The notes under the pieces: generated by a model
The model's database searches: none
Seen by the model: the letters and a program-made list of their open reading frames with translations, nothing else
What the model was told of the DNA's origin: nothing
Translations under genes and position numbers: made by a program
Part shown: one piece after another, positions 44,634 to 53,619 of the stretch
Position numbering within the stretch: position 1 is the stretch's first letter
Layout of the letters: every line of letters begins with the position of its first letter
NCBI GenBank assembly: GCA_963738205.1
Contig: CAVTVQ010000009.1
Coordinates: 186,001-250,000 of the forward strand
Direction: 5' to 3'
Length of the DNA: 64,000 nt
DNA from: DATFQE01 sp963738205
Lineage (GTDB): Bacteria > Actinomycetota > Thermoleophilia > Gaiellales > Gaiellaceae

Positions 44634-46623
44634 GCGCGAGCCGCTGCGCCTCGACCGGCTGGACGCCCGCGTCCGCGCCGCGGTCGAGAGCGTCGCCCAA
44701 GCCGATCCCAATCCGAACGACCCGTTCCGCGGGCTGTACATCTCCGATGCGCTCGCCGTCGAGCTCGCCCGGACGGGCGCCGACGGGCTCGACGCGCGCT
44801 TCGACGCCGCCGCACAGGCGCTCGGGCTGAGCGAGCTCGAGACGGCGGTGCTCGCCCTGAGCGCGGCGCCCGAGCTGAGCCCGCGCTACGGGAGGCTCTA
44901 CGCGTACCTCCACGACGACGTCACGCGGAAGCTCCCGAGCCCGCGCCTGCTCGCCCGGCTGCTCGCGGACGACGGCGTCGCCGAGGCCGAGGTGCTGGCC
45001 TGCTTCGAGACGGCGGCGCCGCTGCGGCGCCACGGGGCGATCCGGCTGATCGACGCCAACGTCCCGACTCCGCTCGTCGACCGGCAGGTGAAGGTCGGTG
45101 ACCGCCTCGTGTCGTTCCTGCTCGAGCTGGGGCTGCACGATGGCTCCGGCGACGCGCGCCTGCGCTCCATGCCGCTTCCCGCCTACGACAGCGGCCGCGC
45201 GGCGACCGTGGACGAGCTCCGCGGCCTGCTCGTGCGCGATACCGATCTGCCGCTGGTCGTCGCCGGCCCCGACGCGGCCACGCTCCTGGCCGTCGCCCTC
45301 GGGCAGCCGCTCGTGCTCGTCGACGTCGCGGACGCCCCGGACGCCGAGGTGATGGCCGAGGCAGCGCTGACCGCGGCCCTCGCGGGCGCGCGCGTGTGCT
45401 TCGACGGGCTGGAATCGCTCGACCCTGGGGAGCGGCGGCGCGTCCAGCGCGCCCTCGCTGTCCGCAGCGAGCGCGTGCTCGTGAAGGCCGTCGACCGTGA
45501 TGCGGCCGTCGCGCTCGGCGACCAGACCACGATGATCGTCCAGGCGTCGATGCCGAGCCTCTCCGAGCGCCGCGAGGCGTGGAAGGCCCTCGCCGGCGTC
45601 GTCGAGGTCGAGGACGCCGCGGGCAAGTTCAGGCTTTCGATCGGCCAGATCGCGGACGCCGCCGAGGTGGCGAAGTCGGCGGCCGCGTCGAGGCGGAAGG
45701 GGGAGAAGCCGGCGCCCGACGACCTGGACCTCGGCGCCCGCCAGGCATCGAGCACCCGCATCGGCGAGCTCGCGACGAGGCTGGACCCGGCGTTCGGCTG
45801 GGACGACCTCGTGCTGCCCGCGCGCCAGCGCGAGGTGCTCTCCTCGATCTCCGGGTACCTGCGGCACCGCGACCTCGTGCTCTCCGAGTGGGGCTACGAA
45901 CGGGCGGTCGCCCGTGACCAGGGCATGAAGGTGCTGTTCGCCGGCGAGTCCGGGACCGGCAAGACGATGGCGGGGCAGGTGCTGGCCCGCGACCTCGGCC
46001 TCGAGCTCTTCCGCATCGACCTGGCCACGATCGTCTCCAAGTACATCGGGGAGACGGAGAAGAACCTCGACCGGATCTTCGACGCCGCCGACGGCTCCAA
46101 CGCGATCCTCTTCTTCGACGAGGCGGATGCCCTCTTCGGCAAGCGCTCCGAGGTGCGCGACTCGCACGACCGCTACGCGAACCTCGAAGTCGCGTACCTG
46201 CTCCAGAAGATGGAGTCGTACGCGGGCGCCGTGATCCTGGCGACGAACTTCCGTCAGAACATGGACGAGGCGTTCCTGCGTCGGCTCGACTTCGTGATCG
46301 ACTTCCCGTTCCCGGAGGCCGACGACCGCGAGCGCATCTGGCGCCTGCTGCTCCCCGACGCGGCGCCGATCGCCGACGACGTCGACGTCGAGTTCCTCGC
46401 CGGCCAGTTCAAGCTCTCGGGCGGCGGGATCCGCAACGCCTCGCTCGCGGCGGCGTTCCTCGCGGCGGACGACGGCGGCAGCATCGGCATGCGCCACCTC
46501 GTCCGGGCGGTCGCGCTCGAGTACGGCAAGCTCGGCCGGCTCACGCTCGAGGCGGACTTCGAGCGCTTCCACGAGCTTGTGCGCCCCGGCACAGCGTGGC
46601 CGGCTGCGGAGGACGCGACCTGA
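44620..46623 (+). CDS. AAA+ ATPase, Pvc15-like
   Basis: A 667-residue ATPase with a long N-terminal half (~420 residues, winged-helix and helical, Ala/Asp-rich) and one AAA+ module. Walker A is GESGTGKT (from residue 442), Walker B is ILFFDEADALFG (~residue 500), followed by the sensor ATNFRQNMDEAFLRRLDF with an Arg finger. Pvc15-type ATPases are conserved in eCIS loci and are needed for particle assembly or cargo loading (family knowledge). The GTG at 44620 overlaps the DUF4157 gene. Confidence 0.93.
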   Translation: MSSAEREPLRLDRLDARVRAAVESVAQADPNPNDPFRGLYISDALAVELARTGADGLDARFDAAAQALGLSELETAVLALSAAPELSPRYGRLYAYLHDDVTRKLPSPRLLARLLADDGVAEAEVLACFETAAPLRRHGAIRLIDANVPTPLVDRQVKVGDRLVSFLLELGLHDGSGDARLRSMPLPAYDSGRAATVDELRGLLVRDTDLPLVVAGPDAATLLAVALGQPLVLVDVADAPDAEVMAEAALTAALAGARVCFDGLESLDPGERRRVQRALAVRSERVLVKAVDRDAAVALGDQTTMIVQASMPSLSERREAWKALAGVVEVEDAAGKFRLSIGQIADAAEVAKSAAASRRKGEKPAPDDLDLGARQASSTRIGELATRLDPAFGWDDLVLPARQREVLSSISGYLRHRDLVLSEWGYERAVARDQGMKVLFAGESGTGKTMAGQVLARDLGLELFRIDLATIVSKYIGETEKNLDRIFDAADGSNAILFFDEADALFGKRSEVRDSHDRYANLEVAYLLQKMESYAGAVILATNFRQNMDEAFLRRLDFVIDFPFPEADDRERIWRLLLPDAAPIADDVDVEFLAGQFKLSGGGIRNASLAAAFLAADDGGSIGMRHLVRAVALEYGKLGRLTLEADFERFHELVRPGTAWPAAEDAT

Positions 46624-46640
46624 AGCCTCCGCCGCACGAA

Positions 46641-46673
46641 GGGGCAACGCCGGCTGCCCCATGGGCTGCCCTG
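46641..46673 (+). promoter_or_regulatory. 33-nt repeated element, copy 1 (before the DUF4255 gene)
   Basis: GGGGCAAC, then GGCTGCCCC and a second GCTGCCC 12 nt further on: an inverted pair plus a direct repeat. It aligns with 47634-47666 at 26 of 33 positions. It lies in the 118-bp gap between the AAA+ and DUF4255 genes and may be an operator or a processing element. Confidence 0.65.
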
Positions 46674-46741
46674 AGGTGCGAGGGCCCACTCGGGCCCGGT
46701 GAGACGATGACGGCGAGGGCCTGAGGGTCCCGGGAGACGCC

Positions 46742-47629
46742 ATGCAGCCGACCATCAGCGTGCCGGTCAACACGATGCTCGCCGACCTGGACGAGTCGAT
46801 GCGTGCGCTGCTCAAACGCGAGCTCGCGCGGCACGGCTTCGACGGCGTCGAGGTCGTCTTCGACGCACCCAGCAAGGAGTGGGCCGCCGGGCTGTCGTCG
46901 CCCACCGTGAGCCTCTTCCTCTACGACCTGCGCGAGAACACGGAGAAGCGCGAGGCGGGATGGGACGAGGAGCGGTCGAACGGCCGCGCCACCGAGACGC
47001 GCCCGCCGCTCCGCGTCGACGCCTCGTATGCCGTCACCGCGTGGACGCGAGAGGTCGAGGACGAGCACCGGCTGCTGTCACAGGTCCTCGGCGTGCTGTA
47101 CGCCTACCCGACCCTGCCCGACGACGTCCTCAGCGGCCGGCTCGCGAACGGCACCCAGCCCTATCCGCTCGACACGCAGGTCGCGCAGGGCAAGAGCGAG
47201 GACAAGGCGGACTTCTGGACGTCGATCGGCGGTCAGTACAAGGCCTCGATCGACTACATCGTCACGGTCTCGTGCCCGTCGGGCACGACGATGGAACGCG
47301 GTCCCGAGGTGCGGACGCAGACCTTGCGGATCCGCGACTCGGCCGGCGGGGCCGCCACGATCGAGGAGCTGCACCGGATCGGCGGCGTCGTGCAGGACGC
47401 CGACGGCGAGCCGGTCGACGGCGCCTGGGTGGTGCTGACGGACGTCGGCGCCTGGGCCGCGAGCTCGGGCGGCGGCCGCTTCCGCTTCGACCGGCTCGGG
47501 GCGGGCACCTATCACTGCGTCGCCCGCACCGCCGACGGCCGTGAGGCCGAAGGCGACGTCGAGGTCCCGGGCGGCCGGCTCGACCTCACGGTCGGCAAAG
47601 CCGCCGCCACGCGCAAGCGGAAGAGCTGA
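46742..47629 (+). CDS. DUF4255 (Pvc16-like) sheath-terminator/cap-region protein
   Basis: A 295-residue protein. The N-terminal ~190 residues are DUF4255 (PTVSLFLYDLRENTEKREAGW; RVDASYAVTAWTREVEDEHRLLSQVLGVLYAYP), the Pvc16 family thought to cap or terminate the eCIS tube/sheath. The C-terminal ~75 residues form a carboxypeptidase-regulatory-like beta-sandwich (GGVVQDADGEPVDGAWVVLTDV ... GRFRFDRLGAGTYHCVAR), an accessory domain common in this family. An independent start follows a repeated 33-nt element. Confidence 0.9.
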   Translation: MQPTISVPVNTMLADLDESMRALLKRELARHGFDGVEVVFDAPSKEWAAGLSSPTVSLFLYDLRENTEKREAGWDEERSNGRATETRPPLRVDASYAVTAWTREVEDEHRLLSQVLGVLYAYPTLPDDVLSGRLANGTQPYPLDTQVAQGKSEDKADFWTSIGGQYKASIDYIVTVSCPSGTTMERGPEVRTQTLRIRDSAGGAATIEELHRIGGVVQDADGEPVDGAWVVLTDVGAWAASSGGGRFRFDRLGAGTYHCVARTADGREAEGDVEVPGGRLDLTVGKAAATRKRKS

Positions 47630-47633
47630 CCTT

Positions 47634-47666
47634 CGGGCAGCGGCGGCTGCCCCAATCGCTGCCCTT
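47634..47666 (+). promoter_or_regulatory. 33-nt repeated element, copy 2 (before the receiver-like gene)
   Basis: GGGCAGC, GGCTGCCCC and GCTGCCC spaced as in copy 1 (46641). It lies in the 80-bp gap after the DUF4255 stop, 43 bp before the next GTG. The GGGCAGC/GCTGCCC arms could also fold as a hairpin. Confidence 0.65.
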
Positions 47667-47709
47667 CGGCTCCCTAGAGCCTCAGACGCGAAAGACGGAG
47701 AGTAGAGGG

Positions 47710-48090
47710 GTGCCATCCGCCCCCGCGAGGCCGCCGCGTGTGCTGCTCGGAAACCTCGAGCCGATGACCCGGCTCGGGATGCAGAGCATGCTCGCAAGCG
47801 GCGGCGTCGAGGTCGTGGGCGACGGCACGGAGGAAGCGCTTCTGGCCGAGGTACGGCGGGTCCTGCCCGACGCCGTCGTCCTCGGATTGGACCAGGACGC
47901 CGGCCGTGAGCTTGGTGAGCAGGTTCGGGCGGCGGCGCCGACGACGAAGGTGATCCTCTGGGCGCGCGACGAGACCGCGATGGAAGTGTTCGAGCCGGGG
48001 AGTGCGATGCCACGCCGCGTCGGGAGCGGTATCCGCGAGGCCCTGCTCAGCGAGCTCACCGGCCCGAAAGCAATCGAAGAAAAGGAGTGA
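47710..48090 (+). CDS. degenerate response-regulator receiver protein of the injection-system locus
   Basis: A 126-residue stand-alone receiver-like domain. The order of strands matches a REC fold (RVLLGNLEPMTRLGMQSMLAS; GVEVVGDGTEEALL; PDAVVLGLDQDAG; TTKVILWA), but the first acidic pair (normally DD) is Asn-Leu-Glu. The phosphorylated Asp of the LDL strand is Gly, so it should not be phosphorylated. There is no DNA-binding domain. It ends one base before the sheath ATG. It may be a structural or regulatory partner of sheath assembly; that is inference. Confidence 0.75.
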   Translation: MPSAPARPPRVLLGNLEPMTRLGMQSMLASGGVEVVGDGTEEALLAEVRRVLPDAVVLGLDQDAGRELGEQVRAAAPTTKVILWARDETAMEVFEPGSAMPRRVGSGIREALLSELTGPKAIEEKE

Positions 48091-48091
48091 C

Positions 48092-49669
48092 ATGCCTACG
48101 TACCTGACCCCAGGGGTCTACGTCGAGGAGATTCCGGCACAGTCGAAGCCGATCGAGGGCGTGAGCACGTCCGTCGCGGCGTTCGTCGGCCTGGCCCCGG
48201 GCGGTCCGGTGAACCAGGCGATGCGAATCTCGAACTGGACGCAGTTCGCCCGGCTCTACAGCGACCCCACCAATCCCGAGAACGGACCGTTCATGGAGGG
48301 CGCTTACCTTGCTCACTCCGTCTACGGCTTCTTTGCCAACGGCGGCTCGATGGCCTGGATCGTCCGGGTCGGCAAGGAGGACGGCGCGCCCACCGCGCAG
48401 GCCGCGCTGCCTGCCGCCGGCGACTCGAACGTCGAGACCTTCCGCGCGGTCGCACAGAAGGGCGTCGACGCCAAGGACATCTCGATCGAGATCGCCGAGG
48501 AGAACCCCGGCGGCGGCGAGAAGGGCGACGCGACCTACAAGGTGACGGTCAAGGCGGGCTCCGACGTCGAGGAGTACGACGGCCTCACCACCAAGAAGGG
48601 GCGTAACAACATCGCCACCAAGGTCAACGCTGCCTCGAAGCTGGTCAAGCTCGAGGAGACCGGCTCGTCGGTTCCGGAGGAGCTGCGGGTGCCGGCGACG
48701 GGCAAGTACTCGCTCGCGGTCCCGAGCATGCCGGCCGACGAGATCGAGGCCACAGACTTCGAGGGCGACGTCGCCAAGCGCCGGGGCATGGGCAGCCTCG
48801 CCGCGGTCGACGAGGTGACCATGGTCGTGATGCCGGACATCATGGCCCTCGGCAGCAACGGCGACGGGGACGTCCAGATCCGCGACCTGCAGGGCAAGAT
48901 GATCGCCCACTGCGAGAACATGGGCGACCGGATCGCCATCCTGGACACGCCTTCGCCGGACCTGTTGCCGCAGGAAATCCTCGACTGGCGGATGAACACG
49001 GCGGGCTACGACTCGAAGTTCGCCACGCTGTACTACCCGTGGATCGAGGTCATGGACCCGCTCTCGAAGCGGGCGATGATGGTGCCACCGTCGGGCCACG
49101 TAGCCGGGATCTGGGCGCGCACCGACGCCACGCGTGGCGTGCACAAGGCGCCGGCGAACGAGGTCGTGATGGGCTCCAACGGGCTCTCGTTCCAGATCAC
49201 CGGCGAGGAGCAGGGCGGCCTCAACAAGGTCGGAATCAACTGCATCCGCTCGTTCCCCGGACGCGGCATCCGTGTCTGGGGCGCTCGGACGCTGTCCAGC
49301 GATCCCGAATGGCGCTACCTCAACGTGCGTCGGCTCTTCAACTACATCTCCGAGTCGATCATGGAGGGCACGCAGTGGGCCGTCTTCGAGCCGAACGACG
49401 ACCGGCTCTGGACGTCACTCAACGTGTCCGCGTCGAACTTCCTGACGCGGGTGTGGCGTGACGGAGCCCTGTTCGGCACCAATCCCAGCGAGGCGTTCTA
49501 CGTCAAGTGCGACGCCGAGACGAACCCGCCCGACATGGTGGAGGCGGGGCAGGTGACCGTCGAGATCGGGATCGCCCCGGTCAAGCCCGCCGAGTTCGTC
49601 GTCTTCCGCCTCAGCCAGTTCGCAGGCGGTGCCGCGGGCGGCGGCGAGGAAGGAGGCGGTGGTGAGTAG
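48092..49669 (+). CDS. contractile sheath protein (Pvc2-4-like)
   Basis: A 525-residue sheath protein. The start YLTPGVYVEEIPAQSKPIEGVSTSVAAFVG is diagnostic of phage/eCIS sheaths. The C-terminal part WRYLNVRRLFNYISESIMEGTQWAVFEPND and the tail VTVEIGIAPVKPAEFVVFRLSQ form the conserved core that meshes between sheath rings. A variable middle (~residues 110-235) forms the outer surface. Contraction of this sheath drives the inner tube. Only one sheath gene is present, whereas Photorhabdus has three. AAGGAG ribosome site 5 nt before the ATG. Confidence 0.95.
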   Translation: MPTYLTPGVYVEEIPAQSKPIEGVSTSVAAFVGLAPGGPVNQAMRISNWTQFARLYSDPTNPENGPFMEGAYLAHSVYGFFANGGSMAWIVRVGKEDGAPTAQAALPAAGDSNVETFRAVAQKGVDAKDISIEIAEENPGGGEKGDATYKVTVKAGSDVEEYDGLTTKKGRNNIATKVNAASKLVKLEETGSSVPEELRVPATGKYSLAVPSMPADEIEATDFEGDVAKRRGMGSLAAVDEVTMVVMPDIMALGSNGDGDVQIRDLQGKMIAHCENMGDRIAILDTPSPDLLPQEILDWRMNTAGYDSKFATLYYPWIEVMDPLSKRAMMVPPSGHVAGIWARTDATRGVHKAPANEVVMGSNGLSFQITGEEQGGLNKVGINCIRSFPGRGIRVWGARTLSSDPEWRYLNVRRLFNYISESIMEGTQWAVFEPNDDRLWTSLNVSASNFLTRVWRDGALFGTNPSEAFYVKCDAETNPPDMVEAGQVTVEIGIAPVKPAEFVVFRLSQFAGGAAGGGEEGGGGE

Positions 49670-49706
49670 CGACCGCCCGGTTCCGCGATGTCACAAGGAG
49701 ACCTAG

Positions 49707-50159
49707 ATGGCCATTAAGTACGCAACTCCACTCACCAACTTCACCCTCACGCTGGACGGCCTCGAGTCGGTCAGCATGTTCCGCGAGTTCTCCGGCTTCT
49801 CGAGCTCGTTCTCGCCGGTCACCGACACCTGGGAGAGCGACGCCTCGAGGCCGGAGCACGCGAAGTTCCCTCAGGGCGTTCCCGAGTGGGAGCCCATCTC
49901 GGTCGTGCGTTCGCTCGACAGCAAGATGGACCTGTGGAAGTGGTTCGAGGAGTGCCATATCAACGGCAACTGGCAGGACCAGAAGAAGGAGGGGACGCTC
50001 ACGCTCCTCGACCACAAGCTCAAGCCGATCATGAAGTTCAAGATCGTCGACGCCTGGCCGTCCTCGTACGGCATCAGCGACCTCGACTACGAGAACCCCA
50101 ACACTCCGGCGACGGAGGAGCTCCAGATCATCCACGCCGGGCTGCAGCGAATCCAATGA
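49707..50159 (+). CDS. inner tube protein 1 (T4 gp19/Pvc1-like)
   Basis: A 150-residue tube protein: PLTNFTLTLDGLESVSMFREFSGF, a central KMDLWKWFEECHINGNWQDQKKEG and the C-terminal ELQIIHAGLQRIQ that ends the beta-barrel. It shares the T4 gp19 fold with two further proteins in the locus. It follows the sheath gene by 37 bp with its own AAGGAG site. It is probably the main tube subunit, since it follows the sheath directly. Confidence 0.92.
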   Translation: MAIKYATPLTNFTLTLDGLESVSMFREFSGFSSSFSPVTDTWESDASRPEHAKFPQGVPEWEPISVVRSLDSKMDLWKWFEECHINGNWQDQKKEGTLTLLDHKLKPIMKFKIVDAWPSSYGISDLDYENPNTPATEELQIIHAGLQRIQ

Positions 50160-50185
50160 GAACCCGGCGCGAAAGGAGGACGTAA

Positions 50186-50628
50186 ATGGCCAAGTTCGAG
50201 CCAGTTGGCGTAGCGCACTGGAAGCTCTCCATTCCGGCGATCGAGGGTTCCGGGTTCTTCCGGAAGTGCTCGGGCGTGAAGGTGAGCGTCGAGCACTCCA
50301 AGTACCACTACGGAAACGAACAGGGAGGCCCCGTCGCCGAGTACCACCCCTCGGGGACGATCGAGGTCGGCCACCTGACGCTCGAGCGGGGCGTCGACAC
50401 CGACAAGAAGCTCTGGGACTGGCACCTCGCGGCAATCGAGGGCGAGCCCGAGCCCGTGGAGGGGACACTCGAGCTGCTCAACCACGCGAACAAGCCGGTC
50501 GCGAAGTTCAGCTTCAAGGGTGCCTGGCCGGCCGCGTACAGAGGCCCGAGGATGAGTGCGAGCGCTAGGGGGAGCTCGCCACGGAGTCGATCGAGATCGC
50601 GATCGACGAGCTCCGGAGAGAGGCGTAG
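50186..50628 (+). CDS. inner tube protein 2 (one-base frameshift near its end)
   Basis: Tube-family protein (FEPVGVAHWKLSIPAIEGSGFFRKCSG; KLWDWHLAAIEGEPEPVEG; KFSFKGAWPAAYRGP). The expected C-terminal helix-strand (ELATESIEIAIDEL) lies in another frame after the GGGGG run at 50568-50572. One extra G there (or two fewer) would join the parts into a ~147-residue protein ending at TAG 50628. Read uncorrected, the frame runs on for 180 residues of Arg/Ser-rich nonsense across the next gene. The length, 3n+2, fits a one-base loss. Confidence 0.82.
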
Positions 50629-50657
50629 CGGGAGCCGCGCAGAGGAGCCAATGACTG

Positions 50658-51032
50658 ATGCGAACCGACGTTTCCTTCACGCTGCCTCGGGGCTACGTGG
50701 ACTCGGCCGGCGCCGTCCATCGGGACGGCACGATGCGGCTGGCCACGGCTCGGGACGAGATCGAAGCTGTGCGGGAGCCAGAGGTCCGGCAGAACGAGGC
50801 CTACCTCACGGTGCTGCTCCTGTCGCGGGTCGTGACGAAGGTCGGCGAGGTCACGGACGTCACTCCGGAGCTGATCGAGGAGCTGTATGCGGCCGACTTC
50901 GACCACCTCCAGCGTCTGTACGAGCGGCTGAACACGGACGGGGAGGCGGTGGGCTCGGTGACGTGCCCCTCCTGCTCGACCGCCTTCGAGGTCGACCTGA
51001 CCGAAATCGAGGACGGGCGCCTGGGGGAATGA
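50658..51032 (+). CDS. tail-assembly-chaperone-like protein
   Basis: A 124-residue acidic protein similar in size, position and composition to phage tail assembly chaperones (FluMu gp41-like). It has FTLPRGYVDSAGAVHRDGTMRLATARDEIEAV, an acidic helix DVTPELIEELYAADFDHLQRLYERLN and a C-terminal pair CPSC that could bind metal. Such proteins help load the tape measure or polymerise the tube. It overlaps the next tiny gene by ATGA. Confidence 0.75.
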   Translation: MRTDVSFTLPRGYVDSAGAVHRDGTMRLATARDEIEAVREPEVRQNEAYLTVLLLSRVVTKVGEVTDVTPELIEELYAADFDHLQRLYERLNTDGEAVGSVTCPSCSTAFEVDLTEIEDGRLGE

Positions 51033-51178
51033 CGCGGCCGTCTTCGCGTGAACTGCTGGCGGAGACGGCCGAGCTCGCATACCACTTCCACTGGCCCCTC
51101 GACACGATCCTGGACCTCGAGCACCGGGACCGACGCGCATTCCTGCGCGAGGCCTCCGCGCTGGCGAGCGAGGAGTGA
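51029..51178 (+). CDS. DUF6760-like 49-residue protein
   Basis: A 49-residue helical peptide: ELLAETAELAYHFHWPLDTILDLEHRDRRAFLREAS. This resembles the short DUF6760/GpE-type proteins that follow the assembly-chaperone gene in tail and eCIS loci; in phages the second product is sometimes made by frameshifting. Here it has its own ATG overlapping the previous stop. Its role is probably in tape-measure or tube assembly. Confidence 0.75.
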   Translation: MTRPSSRELLAETAELAYHFHWPLDTILDLEHRDRRAFLREASALASEE

Positions 51179-51187
51179 GCCGGAGCC

Positions 51188-53607
51188 GTGACGACTCCAT
51201 CCTCGAGCCTCCCCCGGCTGATCGCGCCGCTCGGCCGACGCCTGCTCGCGCGGCGTAGGGCTCCGGTCCGGGCGGGCGGCCTCCTTCTGGCTCGCGGCGT
51301 GCTTGCGCGCCGGCGTACCGATCGCGTCCTCCAGTCGGCGATTCGACTCGCACGCGGTCGGACGCGGTCGTGGGGCGGCGGCGTGCACCGCTCGCCCGCG
51401 GAGGCCGCCTTCGATCCAGGCGTGTCCAGGTCGGATGGGCTTTCGGAGTTCGCCGCCTGGTGGCTCTCGGGCGCCGAGGGCGAGCCGCCCGACGGCACAG
51501 ACATCGGCGTGCCGTACGAGTCGTTCGCGGAGGAGCCGCCGCCGCCACCGCCCCTCGAGCAGCAGGAACCGACGGCTTCACGGGCGGAGGCTCCTGCCAA
51601 GCCGCCGGCGCGGCGGATGGTGCGCCGACCGGTGATCGAGGAGATCAGCACACCGCGAGGAGGTGGCGGTGATGCCAGGCGCTACAGGGTCTCGCGGACG
51701 CCCGGCAGTCCACGTCCCCGTCCCGCGGCGCCCGCGACGCCTCCAGCCGAAGCCGGGGCCACCGAGGCGGCGCCTCCAGCCGAGGCCGGGCCGCGGGCCG
51801 TGCCGGCCACGAAGCCTGCCACCGCCGCCGCAGCTCCGCTCGCCGGCGCCGACGGGTCACCTGCGCCGCACGAGGAATCGTCGTCAGCTCCGCCGCAACC
51901 GTCGGCGGCGCCGTCGCCCGAGCCCAGTGCTCCGACGGTGCGAAGCTCGGCCCCGCCCGCGCGACCGCGCGTCGCCGTCAAGCGGGCAGCTCGTGCAGCC
52001 GCCCCGACGCGACCGCTCGTGCATCGTGCCGCCCCGCAGGCTGCGGCGCCCGCGGCAGTGCCGGCCGCTCAGCCTGCGCCGACTGCGCCAGGCCTCTTTC
52101 GCCGCGCGCTCGAGGCAGTCCGGCCGCGGCGCGCGTCGCGGCCCGAGGCCGGCCCGGCCTCCACACCGGAGCCACCGTCGGCGACGGCACCACCTCCGCG
52201 CCGCGGCTTGCTCCGTCGTGCCTCCAGTCCCGAGCAGCCCGCGGTTCCGGGCGAGCCCGCGCCCAGCGCCTCCGAGGCTGCAAGCCCGGGGCTTCCGGCG
52301 GCGGTCGAGCTGACGCACACCGTCCCGCCGTCGTCGAATGGGCCGGCGGCTGAGCCCGCGGCGCCTGCCGAGCACGCCCCGTCTGCCGAGCCCGCTGCGC
52401 CTGCCGAGCCCGCTGCGTCCGAGCCTGCGCGAGCGGAGACGCCCGCGTCCCAGCCGCCGGCAGCGAGGCCGGCCGCGCAAGCGCCGACTTCGCCCCAGCG
52501 GCCCGGTTTGTTTCGACGGGCGCGGGCACCCGAAGCACCGCCGCCCGCGAGTTCCCGGCAGCCGGAGCCCGGCTCGCCGCCTGCGGAGCCAGCCGCTCCG
52601 GGTCCTGCGCCCAATGCTTCCTCCGCGGCCCCGACCCCAACCGTCGGAGCGAGCCCCGTGGACGCTCCGAGACGAAGTCGCCGGCACCTCGGGCCGCGCC
52701 CGAGCCCGATTCGCCCTCGGCACCCCCCGCTGATACCGCGCCTTCGGCCCGGATCCCCGACTCCGCTGCGTCTCCCACGCCCGCCACGCGGCGACCGATC
52801 GTCGCCCGCGCAGACGACCGGCCGGCCCCCGCCACTCGCCCTCGCGTGCGCGACGTTCGGCCGTCGAGCCCTGCACCGGCGCGACGCCTGCCGTCCCTGC
52901 GGCGGCGAGCTTCGGGACCTGCGTCGGTTCAGGTCACGAGCGAAGCGGCACCGGCCGCGAGCGCACCGGCAGAGCGAGGGCTACGTCCGTTCCTTCGGTC
53001 TGCCGCGCGCCTGGCCACGCCGCAGCGGGCGGGAACGCCGCCGGTCGGGCCCAGCGCGGCGACGTCGCGCCCGACGGCGTCGGCCTCGGTGACGCCACAG
53101 GCGCCGCCCGCGGTCGCGGCCTCCTCAGGATCCGCCGGCCAGAGCGTGATCGCGCGAACGACGCGGAGCGGGTCCGCTCCGCCGCCGCGACCGCGCGTGC
53201 GGCTGAGTCACGCCCCCGTACCTGCTCTGGCCCGATCGGCCCGTCCAGCCGGCGCGCCCGAGCAGCTCGATTTCGAGTTCGCGAACGCGCTCCCCGAACC
53301 GCTCCCTGCCGCGGAACCGGTGTCCCGCCCACGGTCGGAGCCCGCTCGCCCGCAGGCGGTCAGACTGCCGCCTCCTGCACCGCCGCCGCCGCCGCCGGCG
53401 CCGGCGCGGACTCCCGTGCTGCAACGAGCGCCGGCGGGAACCTCGTTCTCGGCTGCTCCTTCCGCGGCGCCGACCCTCGCGCGGGCGACGGGCGGCACCG
53501 GGGGCGGCAGCGACGACTCGTACGAGCGCTTCGTCGAGCGGCTCCGCCGCGACCTCCTGCGTGAGCGCGAGCAGGTGGGCGACCTCCTGGGAGACCGACT
53601 GTGGTGA
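51188..53607 (+). CDS. long Pro/Ala-rich disordered protein of the injection-system locus (one-base frameshift)
   Basis: About 806 residues once one base is added near 52669-52672 (after GACGCTCC), where the Pro/Ala/Ser/Glu-rich reading leaves its frame; the total length is 3n+2. The N-terminus is Arg-rich and helical (RLIAPLGRRLLARRR, then SPAEAAF and LSEFAAWWLSG). The next ~650 residues are low-complexity P/A/S/E. The end is a charged amphipathic helix (YERFVERLRRDLLREREQ). No known domain. It lies where other loci have variable genes, so it may be a tape-measure substitute, a flexible linker or a fibre. Unknown. Confidence 0.7.
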
Positions 53608-53619
53608 GGAGGCGGGCCG

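Noticed and set aside
44437..46905. An 822-codon minus-strand open frame opposite the AAA+ ATPase
   Set aside because: It is a GC-codon shadow: Arg/Ala/Asp-rich without motifs, while the plus-strand frame has complete AAA+ motifs.
51530..53420. Repetitive Pro/Ala coding DNA as a CRISPR array or tandem repeat
   Set aside because: There are no regularly spaced identical repeats; the similarity comes from codon bias for Pro, Ala and Ser.
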